Part shown: positions 20,176-28,999 of the stretch, piece by piece
Layout of the letters: each line of letters starts with the position of its first letter
How positions within the stretch are numbered: position 1 is the stretch's first letter
Origin: Roseiarcus sp963753135
Lineage (GTDB): Bacteria > Pseudomonadota > Alphaproteobacteria > Rhizobiales > Beijerinckiaceae
Length of the DNA stretch: 64,000 nt
Direction: 5' to 3'
Assembly (NCBI GenBank): GCA_963753135.1
Contig: CAVWBA010000009.1
Span: 124,001 to 188,000, forward strand
Notes under the pieces: model-generated
Databases searched by the model: none
Seen by the model: the letters and a program-made list of their open reading frames with translations, nothing else
What the model was told of the DNA's origin: nothing
Translations under genes and position numbers: made by a program

Positions 20176-20982
20176 CTACAACTCCAATCTTATCATGACC
20201 GGAACGTGATCGGATGGGCGCTCCCATCCGCGAGCGTCGCGCAGAACGCGCATCCATTTGACGGAGTCGGAGAGCTCGGGGCTCACCCAAATGTGGTCGA
20301 GGCGCCGTCCCTTGTTGGCCTTCGACCAATCGGGCGAGCGATAGCTCCACCAAGTGTAGAGCTTCTCGTTGTCGGGCACGAATTTGCGCAATGCGTCGAC
20401 CCAGGGGCCGGCGGCTTGCGCCCGTTTCAATTTGTCGACTTCGATCGGCGTATGGCTCACCACGCTCAGAAGAGACTTGTGGCTCCAGACGTCGTGCTCA
20501 AGCGGCGCGATGTTGAGATCGCCGACCAGGATCGAGCGTTGCGCCGCTGGCTTCTCGTGCGTGGCCCAGTCCACCATTTCGTCGACGAAGGCGAGCTTGT
20601 GGGCAAACTTGACGTTGATCTCGGGGTCCGGCTCGTCGCCGCCCGCGGGCACGTAAAAATTGTGAAGTTCGAGCCCCTGCGCCTCATCGCCCAGGACGAC
20701 ATGCAGATGACGCGCGTCGCCTTTGGCGCAAAAGTCTCGCTTGGAGAAGGTCGCGAGCGGCAGGCGCGAAACAATCGCCACGCCGTGATAGCCCTTCTGC
20801 CCATTGATCGCGATATGGGGATAGCCCGCGTCTCGAAAAGCGCCAGAAGGGAAATTGGCGTCAGGGCATTTCGTTTCCTGCAGACACAGAACGTCGGGCT
20901 GGTGCTCGAGGAGATACCTGACCACGAGATCGATGCGCAGGCGCACCGAATTGATGTTCCACGTGGCGATGGAAAACGTCAT
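20176..20982 (-). CDS. xth: Exodeoxyribonuclease III
   Basis: 268-residue AP endonuclease/3'-exonuclease of base-excision repair (EEP fold). Visible active-site motifs are ATWNINSVR, LQETKCPD, the GDLNIAPLEHD block and the terminal SDHVPVM. Length fits the family. CTGGAG lies 7 bp before the ATG. It is upstream of and on the same strand as the penicillin acylase gene (42 bp gap) and downstream of lolA, so the three may share a transcript. Confidence 0.95.
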   Translation of the reverse strand: MTFSIATWNINSVRLRIDLVVRYLLEHQPDVLCLQETKCPDANFPSGAFRDAGYPHIAINGQKGYHGVAIVSRLPLATFSKRDFCAKGDARHLHVVLGDEAQGLELHNFYVPAGGDEPDPEINVKFAHKLAFVDEMVDWATHEKPAAQRSILVGDLNIAPLEHDVWSHKSLLSVVSHTPIEVDKLKRAQAAGPWVDALRKFVPDNEKLYTWWSYRSPDWSKANKGRRLDHIWVSPELSDSVKWMRVLRDARGWERPSDHVPVMIRLEL

Positions 20983-21069
20983 GGGCGGCTCCAGGGGAGG
21001 CGGACAGCCACTTGCCCGGCCGGAGGAGGGAGCGCAAGCATCATTGGGTCATTGCCCACAGGCTCGACG

Positions 21070-21858
21070 TTAGCGCCTGCGGTTGCCAAGCTGGTTGGCC
21101 GGCTGGTTCTCGTCGATGTGAAAGAGCGCCGGGTCGGGTTGGGTCTTCAGGTCGACATTGAACAGGGTGACGACTGTCTGGAAGCCCTGGGCGTCGATGA
21201 CCGTCCATTGCTTCAGCGCAAAGGTCGAAGCGTCGAAGACGAGCGAAAGATGCGCCGTGCCTCCAAGCGCAGCCCGATCCTCGAGCTCGATGGTGATCGT
21301 GTTGCCCTCTTGAGAGACGTTCAGGAGGTGGGTGTCGCGGGCCAAATCGATGTGGTCCGAAAGCAGAAATTTGAGCGGCGTCTGGCCGATGAAATATTCG
21401 TCCTGCGTGTTGAGCTTCTTGTCGACGATGGCGACGCTGCGGCCGTCCGCCACGATCTCGAACCGCGGCGGATCGGTATACTCGAAACGCATGTGGCCGG
21501 GACGAGACACGCTCAGCTGTCCTTCCGAACGCCGCCCGTTCGGCCCGATCTGAACAAAGTCGGCGCTCATGAAGCGGGCGGCGTCGAGCCAGGCGTTGGC
21601 CCGCTGCACCGCTTCGTCCGCAGGAATCGGGGCAGGAGCGGCCTTCGATTTGGCCGACTTTTGCGCCGCCAGGGCTGGCGAGGTCAGATCGAGCGGCTCT
21701 TGCTGCGCGAAGGCGGCAGCGGCGAAAATTGCGGGCAAAAGCAGAAGAACAGGCCGTCGGAAACGTGTCGCCACGAAATCAAGTCCTCTCGATCGGGCCA
21801 TTGCAGCGCCGAATCGGCGGCTGAGGCGCCGGATATTGGGGAGACGTCGCCTTTTCAC
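21070..21858 (-). CDS. lolA: LolA-type outer-membrane lipoprotein carrier
   Basis: 262 residues as read. The signal peptide is RRPVLLLLPAIFAAAAFA, so the true start may be the internal ATG encoding MARSRGLDF. The mature part has the LolA half-barrel signatures: SADFVQIGPNGRRSEGQL, GHMRFEYTDPPRFEIVADG, and the C-terminal TVVTLFNVDLKTQPDPALF. Carries lipoproteins across the periplasm from LolCDE to the outer membrane. The gene precedes xth on the same strand. Confidence 0.88.
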   Translation of the reverse strand: MKRRRLPNIRRLSRRFGAAMARSRGLDFVATRFRRPVLLLLPAIFAAAAFAQQEPLDLTSPALAAQKSAKSKAAPAPIPADEAVQRANAWLDAARFMSADFVQIGPNGRRSEGQLSVSRPGHMRFEYTDPPRFEIVADGRSVAIVDKKLNTQDEYFIGQTPLKFLLSDHIDLARDTHLLNVSQEGNTITIELEDRAALGGTAHLSLVFDASTFALKQWTVIDAQGFQTVVTLFNVDLKTQPDPALFHIDENQPANQLGNRRR

Positions 21859-21902
21859 AAGCAGTGCGCTCTTTTAATGGCGGGCTCGCGGCCCTTACAG
21901 GG

Positions 21903-23234
21903 CTATCGGACATCGGCGAGCGCCGCCTCGAGCGAGGCGCCGAGGCGTTCGACAATCGCGTCCACCTGGCTCCCCTCGACGATGAAGGGAGGCGCCAACA
22001 GAACATGGTCGCCGTTCACGCCATCGATTGTCCTGCCCATCGGATAGACCATCAAACCACGCGCCATCGCCTCACGCTTGACGCGCGCGTAGAGCTTCGC
22101 CGCGGGATCAAACGGCCGCTTGCTGGAGCGATCGCTGACCAGTTCAAGCGCCCAAAAGAGGCCGCGTCCGCGAATGTCGCCGACAAACGGGTGCTGCCCG
22201 AAGCGCTCCTTAAGACGCCGCTCAAGTCTTGCGCCCATCCCGACCACGTTCAAGAGCAGCCCATCGCGCCGGATGACATCCTGCACCGCGAGCGCCGCCG
22301 CGGCGGCTACAGGATGGCCCATATAAGTATGGCCGTGCTGAAAGGCCCCTGAGCCCCTCGCGAAGGCTTCATAGATCCGCTCCGTCAGCAGGACCGCGCC
22401 GATCGGCTGGTAGCCGCCGCCGAGGCCCTTGGCCACCGCCATCAGGTCGGGCGCGATCCCTTCCTGTTCGCAAGCGTGCAGCGTGCCGGTGCGGCCCATG
22501 CCGCACATCACCTCGTCGAGAATGAGCAAAACCCCGTAGCGATCGCAAATTGCGCGGACGTGCTTGAAATAATCGCCGACCGGCGGGACAGCGCCCGCAG
22601 TTGCCCCGACCACGGTCTCGGCCACGAAAGCGATGACGCGATCGGGGCCGATTTCGACGATCTTATCCTCCAGCGCCCGCGCGGCTCTCGCCGCGTAATC
22701 CGCGTCCCTCTCGCCCTCCCCCTGGTGGCGATAGGCGTAGCAAGGGTCGATGTGATGGGTCTCGATCAGCAAGGGCTCGAACTGGCCTCGCCGCCAGGCG
22801 TTGCCGCCGACGGCAAGCGCGCCGAGCGTATTGCCATGATAGCTCTGGCGCCGCGCGATGACATGCCGGCGCTGAGGCTGACCGATCTCGACAAAATACT
22901 GGCGCGCCATCTTGAGCGCTGCCTCGATCGCCTCCGAACCGCCGCTGACCAGATAGACATGGCTCGTGCCAGGCGGAGCATCCTCGATCAGCCGGTCCGC
23001 GAGACGCTCGGCGATTTCGGTCGTGAAAAAGCCAGTGTGCGCATAGGCCAGGGCGTCGAGCTGCCGCCGCATCGCCTCGACCACGTCCGGATGCCCATGG
23101 CCGAGGCAAGAGACAGCGGCGCCTCCCGAGGCGTCGAGATACCGCCGGCCATCGGCGTCGATGATTTCAAGGCCCGAACCGGAAACCGCGACCGGCATCA
23201 CGGCGTTTGGCGAGCGATGCAAGATATGGGTCAT
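21903..23234 (-). CDS. Class III (PLP) aminotransferase
   Basis: 443-residue fold-type I aminotransferase of the omega-amino-acid/ornithine group. Key motifs are VSGGSEAIEAALKMAR, QSYHGNTLGAL, LILDEVMCGMGRTG, and the PLP lysine in MAVAKGLGGGYQPIGA. The start is set at the ATG at 23234; the open frame runs further upstream but that part is not homologous. It diverges from a BKACE-family gene with 84 bp between starts, suggesting a joint pathway in which the transaminase makes or uses the keto acid cleaved by the other enzyme. The substrate is not determined. Confidence 0.92.
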   Translation of the reverse strand: MTHILHRSPNAVMPVAVSGSGLEIIDADGRRYLDASGGAAVSCLGHGHPDVVEAMRRQLDALAYAHTGFFTTEIAERLADRLIEDAPPGTSHVYLVSGGSEAIEAALKMARQYFVEIGQPQRRHVIARRQSYHGNTLGALAVGGNAWRRGQFEPLLIETHHIDPCYAYRHQGEGERDADYAARAARALEDKIVEIGPDRVIAFVAETVVGATAGAVPPVGDYFKHVRAICDRYGVLLILDEVMCGMGRTGTLHACEQEGIAPDLMAVAKGLGGGYQPIGAVLLTERIYEAFARGSGAFQHGHTYMGHPVAAAAALAVQDVIRRDGLLLNVVGMGARLERRLKERFGQHPFVGDIRGRGLFWALELVSDRSSKRPFDPAAKLYARVKREAMARGLMVYPMGRTIDGVNGDHVLLAPPFIVEGSQVDAIVERLGASLEAALADVR

Positions 23235-23318
23235 GGCTGACAACAATGTCGAGTTGTGTAAAAGGCTGGTTCGGATCAGTCTACGCGCCCGAGCAGCGCA
23301 GCGGAAAGGCGGAGAGCG

Positions 23319-24164
23319 GTGGCCATCGGCGATGCGCGTGGACGGGTGGTGTTGGCGGTCGCACCCAATGGCGGGCGCAAGACCAAGGCCGACCACCCGG
23401 CGCTGCCCTTGACAGCGGACGAACTGGCCCGGACCGCGGCCGAATGCCTGGAGCGCGGCGCCTCGATGATCCACCTGCATGTGCGTGACGTGGAGGGCCA
23501 GCACTGCCTCGACCCCGAGGTCTATCGCACGACCATGGCGCAGATTTGTGAGGTCGTCGGGGACCGGCTGGTGGTGCAGATCACCAGCGAATCGCTTGGC
23601 CGCTATTCGCCCGCCGAGCAAAGGGCCGCCGTGCTCAAGACCAACCCCGAAGCCGTGTCGCTGGCGCTGAGGGAGCTCGCCCCCGAGACCACGGACGAGA
23701 AGGACTTCTGTGTCTTCCTAGGCAAGCTCAAGCAGATGCGCGTCCACCCGCAGATCATCCTGTACACGCCGAGCGACGCGGAGCGTTTGGGGACGATGGT
23801 GAAACAGGGGCTGATCCCGTTCGACAAGCTCTCGGTCCTCTATGTGCTCGGGCGTTTCGCGCTCACGCGCACCGCGTTGCCGCGCGACCTCCTGCCGTTT
23901 CTTGCCCCCGACATGCCCCGGTTCCACTCGTGGAGCGTGTGCGCCTTCGGCCGCCGGGAGACCGCTTGCGTCACCGCCGCGGCGCTGCTCGGTGGCCATG
24001 CTCGGGTCGGCTTCGAGAACAATTTCGCCCTGCCCAACGGCGAGCGCGCGGCCTTGAACGCGGAATTGGTCGAGGCCGCCGCTCACGCGCTCGGAGCCGT
24101 CGGGCTTGCGCCTCAGACCGCGGACGGCCTTCGAGAGGAGATCGCCGCGGCCCTGGGGGCGTGA
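23319..24164 (+). CDS. Beta-keto acid cleavage enzyme (BKACE, DUF849)
   Basis: 281 residues of the 3-keto-5-aminohexanoate cleavage family, which condenses a beta-keto acid with acetyl-CoA to give acetoacetate and a CoA ester. The metal-binding histidines are in MIHLHVRD near residue 50; other conserved parts are VQITSES, WSVCAFGR and HARVGFENNF. The start is a GTG with GGAG just upstream. It is divergent from the class III aminotransferase. The family acts on many beta-keto acids, so lysine fermentation is only one possibility. Confidence 0.92.
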   Translation: MAIGDARGRVVLAVAPNGGRKTKADHPALPLTADELARTAAECLERGASMIHLHVRDVEGQHCLDPEVYRTTMAQICEVVGDRLVVQITSESLGRYSPAEQRAAVLKTNPEAVSLALRELAPETTDEKDFCVFLGKLKQMRVHPQIILYTPSDAERLGTMVKQGLIPFDKLSVLYVLGRFALTRTALPRDLLPFLAPDMPRFHSWSVCAFGRRETACVTAAALLGGHARVGFENNFALPNGERAALNAELVEAAAHALGAVGLAPQTADGLREEIAAALGA

Positions 24165-24268
24165 CCAGCCTCAGCGCCGAGGGTCAGCGCGCCGACGCGC
24201 ACCCCGAGCGCGCGCCCATCGCCAAGCGCTTAAGGCCGAGCCTCGGCGAGGGGCGCAGCGAGACCAGC

Positions 24269-24308
24269 GGCCTCGCTCGTAATATGGGAGAAAGGACCGA
24301 GCGAGGCC
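24269..24308. repeat. Inverted repeat, 11-bp perfect stem
   Basis: GGCCTCGCTCG at 24269-24279 pairs with CGAGCGAGGCC at 24298-24308 around an 18-nt loop. There is no T-tract, so it is not a standard terminator, though it lies where one would be expected for the BKACE gene. Confidence 0.5.
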
Positions 24309-24365
24309 ATGCCCCAGAAGGTCGATGAGGGCAGCCATCGTTTACGCGGTTAACACATCGAACTC

Positions 24366-24536
24366 GTGACGGCGCTGCGCCTAGCAACAATCCTGAATAA
24401 CCTTGGGCAACTGCTGCAGACTCAGGGCGATCTCACTGGAGCGCGGCCGATCTTTGACTGCGCATTGACGACCCGCGAGAAGACGTTTGGGCCCAAGCAT
24501 CCTATAACGACGACCACACGAAGCAATCTCGCGAAA
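24366..24536 (+). pseudogene. Remnant of a TPR-repeat protein
   Basis: About 57 codons reading NNLGQLLQTQGDLTGARPIF and TREKTFGPKHPITTTTRSNLA, which is one kinesin-light-chain-type tetratricopeptide repeat and the start of the next. The rest of the protein is absent on both sides, so this is a decayed fragment rather than a small gene. A frame continues to 24638 but without TPR character. Confidence 0.6.
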
Positions 24537-24653
24537 CTTCCCGGGCTTGATCGCGTTAGCCGGGGCGCCGGCACACCGAGTTCAATTTGCCACCGGTCGA
24601 ACACGCTTGGCTGCCCTAAATACCTTTCCGAGCCTTGAGAGTTGCCGCCACCA

Positions 24654-25929
24654 ATGACCAACTCTCGCTCCCCCCAGAAGACGATGTCCCGCGCCTCGAT
24701 CGCCGTCGCGGCCTTCTCCACGGTCGTGGAATGGTACGATTTCACCCTCTACCTTTACCTCGCCACCGTGTTGTCGCGAGTGTTCTTCGGCCCCGGCGGA
24801 ACGGCGCTCAACACGACTCTGGCGGCGTTCGCGATCGCCTATCTTTTGCGCCCGCTGGGCGGCGTTTTCTTTGGCCATATCGGGGATCGGTTCGGGCGGC
24901 GTCGCACGATGCTCTTGTCCGTCGCGCTCATGACCGTGACGATGTTCGGCACGGCGTTGCTGCCGACCTACGCGGAAGCCGGCGCGGCGGCCGGCTGGCT
25001 TCTTTTCACCCTGCGCTGCGTCATGGGGTTTTCTGTCGGCGGCGAGTACAACGCGGTCGTCGCCTATCTGCTCGAAGGCGCGCCTCGCACGCGGCGCGGC
25101 CTGGTCGCTTCGATGGCGTCCGCATCGAGCGAGATCGGGGGGCTGTTCGCGGTCGGCGTCTGCCTGGTGACTGTCAGCTCGATGAGCTCGGCGAGCTTGG
25201 AATCGTGGGGATGGCGCATCCCTTTTCTCGTCGGCGCCGTTCTCGCGGGAAGCGTGGGCGTCGCCCGCACGACGATGCAAGAATCGCCGGAGTTCGAACG
25301 GCAGCAGGCGAGCGGGACCGTGCCCAAGCATCCGTCTGCTTGACGCGCTGACCAACCACCGTCTCGGCATTCTCAGAGCCTTCGCCATCTCCGGCTTGGG
25401 ATCGATCACCTATTATGTCGGGATCACCTATGTGCCCGCGTTCCTCGTGTCGGTCGGAAAGCTCAACGAGAGCGAGTCGCTTCGGCTCTCCACGGCCGCC
25501 GCGATCGCTGTCATCGTGGTCACGCCATTCGCCGGAACCTTGTCTGATCGGCTTGGCCGGAAGCCCGTTCTGATCTCTCTCTGCGCGTTGAGCGCGATCC
25601 TGCCTGTGGCGCTCTTTTATTGGATGGCGCGAGGCTCGCCTTCCTACGCGCTCTGGGGAGCTTTGATCCTGGCTGGCGTCGCAGGCGCGATCAGCGCGGT
25701 CGGCGCGATCACGACCGCCGAACAATTCCCGGGCGAAGGGCGCATCAGCGGTCTGGCGCTTGGAGCGACGTCGGCCACCGCCATCTTCGGCGGCCTCACT
25801 CCCTATGTCGCCCAGGTGCTCACGGAACGAACCGGTTCGACAATGGTCCCGGGCGCCATGATCGCTGTGGTGGCCCTCCTGGTCCTGCCGATCCTGGCGG
25901 CTTTGCCGGAGACGGCGCCCACGAAATAG
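24654..25929 (+). pseudogene. MFS transporter, metabolite:H+ symporter family, frameshifted
   Basis: Inner-membrane permease of the MHS (ProP/KgtP-like) family, about 425 residues with 12 predicted helices. The N-half begins VVEWYDFTLYLYLA, the MHS signature, then GHIGDRFGRRRTM and FSVGGEYNAVVAYLLEGAP. The C-half continues in another frame after about 25325 (LLDALTNHRLGILRAFAISG, then GTLSDRLGRKPVL). One single-base change joins them. Substrates of the family include alpha-ketoglutarate, betaine and shikimate; none can be chosen here. The ATG at 24654 is preferred over a TTG at 24642. Confidence 0.85.
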
Positions 25930-26025
25930 GGATCCGGGCCCGCGTCGGGGCGCGCGTCAACTTTTATGCCGTGGCGCGGTGGTTGTTTGCGTGATAGCGG
26001 GTCTCTTGGGGGCAGGAGGAACGCG

Positions 26026-26310
26026 ATGAAGCGAGAGGGCGTTCTCGACCCGAGTGATGTCTTCAGGAGCGCGGCGCATTGGCGCATGCGAGCCGAAGAA
26101 ATGCGGACGCTGGCCGACGACTGTCTGGATCCGGCCCCGAGAGCGATGATGCTCAGAATCGCGGCTGATTATGACCGTCTCGCCAGGCATGCGGACGACA
26201 GGGCTTCGCACGAACTCGGTGATGCTGAGAACTGTGGCGGACTACGACGATCTGGTCAAGCACGCAGAAGCGTCCCGAACCGAAGTTCCGCCTGACGAAA
26301 AGAAGGTTTG
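26026..26310 (+). pseudogene. Small hypothetical protein with internal duplication, frameshifted
   Basis: ATG at 26026 has an excellent GGAGGAACGCG leader. The product starts MKREGVLDPSDVFRSAAHWR and continues as a charged helix (RAEEMRTLADDCLDPAPRA). A block encoding MLRIAADYDRLARHAD (nucleotides 26148-26197) is repeated 73 bp later as MLRTVADYDDLVKHAE (26221-26270). Because 73 is not a multiple of three, the second copy is out of frame and the first frame ends at 26295. Undoing one base gives a protein of about 94 residues ending PPDEKKV. Small Rhizobiales proteins with this HWRxRAEEMR pattern are common but uncharacterised. Confidence 0.6.
26148..26270 (+). repeat. Imperfect tandem duplication, 50-bp units 73 bp apart
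   Basis: GATGCTCAGAATCGCGGCTG at 26148 and GATGCTGAGAACTGTGGCGG at 26221 begin two related 50-bp units inside the small gene. Confidence 0.65.
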
Positions 26311-26332
26311 ACATGCTGGCGGCTGCAGCGCG

Positions 26333-26373
26333 GCCGGCGCTCACGGGACCAGCACGCCGGGGTTCATGATCTC
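26333..26373. repeat. Direct repeat 1: copied 3' end of the FAD oxidase gene
   Basis: 41 bp matching 26795-26835 with two or three differences. On the minus strand it still encodes EIMNPGVLVP and a stop, the C-terminus of the oxidase, but is separated from it by the small secreted-protein gene. Confidence 0.75.
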
Positions 26374-26383
26374 CCGGACGGTC

Positions 26384-26758
26384 TCACCGGAACGCCCGCG
26401 CATCCATCCTTCGTACGAGAAGACCAACAAGAATTGATTCCATGTCATGAACGCTCTTGATCGCGTTTGGCTCTTCTTTGGCTGGTCCGCAATGATGGCC
26501 GATAAGCCAGCGCAACCCATCAATGTCGCGACGCAATGCGTTGATGAGAGGGTCAAGACGCTCCACATAGTCCTGGCTCGCCTCGACGCCGTGATTATGT
26601 GCCTCGCCATAGCGATCCGAAAACTCTTGCGCCTGTTTTTTCAAGAGTTGGTCTTGATACGCCACGTCATCTGCTATCGTCTTGCAGTTCGGATTGGCGG
26701 ACGCTGGCGGTGAGACGAGCAGCAGCAAAGGAAGAGCTGTATGTTTCAGTGTCTTCAT
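26384..26758 (-). CDS. Small secreted alpha-helical protein
   Basis: 124 residues with a clear signal peptide (MKTLKHTALPLLLLVSPPASA) and a mature, mostly helical domain containing two Cys (NCKTIADD, GHHCGPAKEE). No family is recognised. The gene sits between two 41-bp direct repeats derived from the end of the neighbouring FAD oxidase gene, so it was probably introduced by an insertion or duplication event there. The ribosome-binding site is weak. The ATG at 26758 is chosen because it gives the signal peptide. Confidence 0.6.
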   Translation of the reverse strand: MKTLKHTALPLLLLVSPPASANPNCKTIADDVAYQDQLLKKQAQEFSDRYGEAHNHGVEASQDYVERLDPLINALRRDIDGLRWLIGHHCGPAKEEPNAIKSVHDMESILVGLLVRRMDARAFR

Positions 26759-26794
26759 TTGCGTTGCCGACGCCCGTCGTTCACATTTCAGGCC

Positions 26795-26835
26795 GCCGGC
26801 GCTCACGGGACAAGCACGCCGGGGTTCATGATCCC
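26795..26835. repeat. Direct repeat 2: authentic 3' end of the FAD oxidase gene
   Basis: Encodes the last residues (GIMNPGVLVP) and stop of the FAD oxidase on the minus strand. The partner copy lies 462 bp away at 26333-26373. Confidence 0.75.
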
Positions 26836-28372
26836 AGCCGGGTCCAGCGCGGTCTTCGCCGCGGCGAACGCTTTGCCGAACAGGTCGGGGCGCTGGGCGC
26901 GATACCAGGGCATGTGATCGCGGCCCACCGCGTGATGGTGGGTTATCGTGCCGCCGGCCGCGATCAGCGCGTCGGAGGCGCGTGTCTTGATGTGCCGCCA
27001 TTGCTCGATCAGCCGGCCTCGATCGCCAAGCACGTTGAATGTGTAATAGACTGCCGGCCCGTCCGGATAGACATGGGTGAAGCGGGTCGAGACGGTTCCC
27101 TTGCGCCCGGTCGCCTCGACAAGCGCTTCTTCCGTCGCCTTGCGCACCGCCTCGTGGAACGGCTCGAATTGATTCCAGGTGATGGCGGTCTCGAACGTGT
27201 CGTTGATGACGCCCATCGGCACGGTGAGTTCGCGTCCGTAGGGCATGCGGATGAAGGCGGTACGCCAGCGTAAGCCCGCGGCTTCGTCATCGTGTCGGCG
27301 ACCGCCGTGATCCTGCCATGAGCTCGATCGCGCGCGCCATCCAGGCGTCGACGGCATGGTCGGCGGATTCGAAGGCGAGCACGAGCAGGCTCTCCTCATA
27401 GGCGTTGACGCCGTAGGTTCCCGCTTCGTGGTTGTCGATGACGCGCAGGTTCGACGGATAGAGCCCCGCCTGCGAGACGGCGCGCACGGCTCGTGCGGCG
27501 GCGAAGAAATCGGGGAAGCCGAACACCGCGCCGGCGCGGAAGCGCGGCCGCCCTTGCAGCCGCATCCACGCTTCGGTGATCACGCCAAGCGCGCCCTCCG
27601 AGCCGATCATCATGCGGTCGGGGCTGGGGCCCGCGCCCGAGCCCGGCAGGCGGCGCGACTCCATGATTCCCGAGGGCGTCACCGTGCGCAGGCTTTCGAC
27701 GAGATCATCGATGTGGGTGTAGAGGGTGGCGAAATGGCCGCCCGAGCGCGTGGCGATCCAGCCGCCGAGCGTCGAGAACTCGAAGCTCTGCGGATAATGG
27801 CGCAAAGCGAAGCCATGGACTTTAAGCGCCGCCTCGATCGCGGGGCCGAGGATGCCGGCCTGGATGCGCGCGGCGCGGCTCACTGCGTCGACTTCGAGGA
27901 CGCGATTCAGGCGCCGCATGTCGAGGCTGACCGTGGCTTTGTACGTGTCGCCGACGATCGGCTCGACGCCGCCCACCACCGACGAGCCGGCGCCGAACGG
28001 GATGACGGCGATTCTCGCGCCGCTCGCCCAGTCGAACACGGCCGCGATATCGGCTTCGGTCTCCGGGAGCGCGACCAAGTCAGGCGCGTTTGCGAAGTCG
28101 CGCGCAAAGGCGCGCACCGTCTCAGGGTAGGACTTGCCGTAAGTGTGCAGCAGCCGTTCGTACGGATCCTCTGTCAGCAAGCGGGCGAGGGAAGCGGGGG
28201 CTGAGATGCGCGGCTCCCGGAGCGCGATCTCGGAGGCTCGCGGCGGCGGGCTAACCGCGCCCGGCTCGGCGCCGAGTTTTTCCGCGACGAAGCGGAAGAC
28301 GCGCGAGCGTTCGGCCTCATCGAGGCCCTGGCCTTCACGGCCCCAGCCGTAGAATTTGAGCCTGCGCTCCAT
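26803..28372 (-). pseudogene. FAD-binding oxidase (alkyl-DHAP synthase-like), frameshifted
   Basis: FAD-linked oxidase of the vanillyl-alcohol-oxidase superfamily, closest in layout to bacterial alkyldihydroxyacetonephosphate synthase-like proteins. N-terminal MERRLKFYGWG, FAD PP-loop IPFGAGSSVVGGVEP, and YPQSFEFSTLGGWIATRSGG are in the first frame (to about 27306). FIRMPYGRE, FETAITWNQFEPFHE and the C-terminal LDPAGIMNPGVLVP are in the second. One extra G near 27310 separates them; combined length is about 522 residues. The region between the lobes is somewhat shorter than usual. The start has GGAGGAAACGTC before the ATG. Confidence 0.85.
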
Positions 28373-28399
28373 GACGTTTCCTCCGTGGCCGGTCAGCCC

Positions 28400-28924
28400 T
28401 TATGGCGCGCCCTCGACGGCCGGGCGTCTAAACCCCATTGCGATCCACGCACGAAGCAGCTTCAGCATAAATTTTCCGGAGCGGCCGGGATAGTTGGCCA
28501 TATCGTCGGGCAAAGTCACACCCGCCGGCCGCTCTGCGGTCATCAGACGCATGCTCGCCGGCGGGATATTGCTGGGTAGGCGGCCGCGATAGACGCTCAG
28601 CCAGTGACCCACGGTGACGTCGACGAACATAGCCGTGTTGCAACAACGGGCGAACATCCGCCTTGTCGGCGAAGCCGGTTTCAGCCGTCGCTCCTCAAGA
28701 AGGTCTCCGCCTCGGCTGCAGCGTATTCGATCCTTGCGATAGAGAACGTAGTCCGTGCCGCCATCCTCGGCCAAGACAGAATCCGCGGTGGGCGCCGCCT
28801 GATGCCGACGACCTGCTTCTTGGCAACTGGCGCAATAACAAATGCCTCGCAAGATCGGCGCCCCGTCGATCTCAAGCTCGACTTTGCCACAGCGGCAAGG
28901 CGCCAAGATGCGCTCATTTGTCAT
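28400..28924 (-). CDS. GFA-family (CENP-V fold) zinc protein
   Basis: 174 residues with the cysteine pattern of the glutathione-dependent formaldehyde-activating (GFA) superfamily: CRCGKVELEIDG (Cys10, Cys12), GICYCASC (Cys29, 31, 34) and ARCCNTAMFVDV. The annotation as a formaldehyde-activating enzyme is historical; most members bind zinc and have unknown roles. It lies 27 bp upstream of the FAD oxidase on the same strand. A second, distinct GFA protein is at 34124. Confidence 0.85.
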   Translation of the reverse strand: MTNERILAPCRCGKVELEIDGAPILRGICYCASCQEAGRRHQAAPTADSVLAEDGGTDYVLYRKDRIRCSRGGDLLEERRLKPASPTRRMFARCCNTAMFVDVTVGHWLSVYRGRLPSNIPPASMRLMTAERPAGVTLPDDMANYPGRSGKFMLKLLRAWIAMGFRRPAVEGAP

Positions 28925-28999
28925 TTCAAATCACCGCTAATTGAGCCGAACCTGGGGTCGAGCGCTGTCGCATCATGGCGTGACAATCCTGTGGCATGG

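Larger units (their letters stand above)
24165..24653. other. Intergenic region with hairpin and TPR debris
   Basis: Holds an inverted repeat at 24269-24308 and a fragment of a TPR gene at 24366-24536. Nothing else is recognisable. Confidence 0.5.

Noticed and set aside
24569..24640. Continuation of the TPR ORF as part of the MFS gene
   Set aside because: Sequence after the TPR unit has no TPR or transporter character and a stop separates it from the transporter start.
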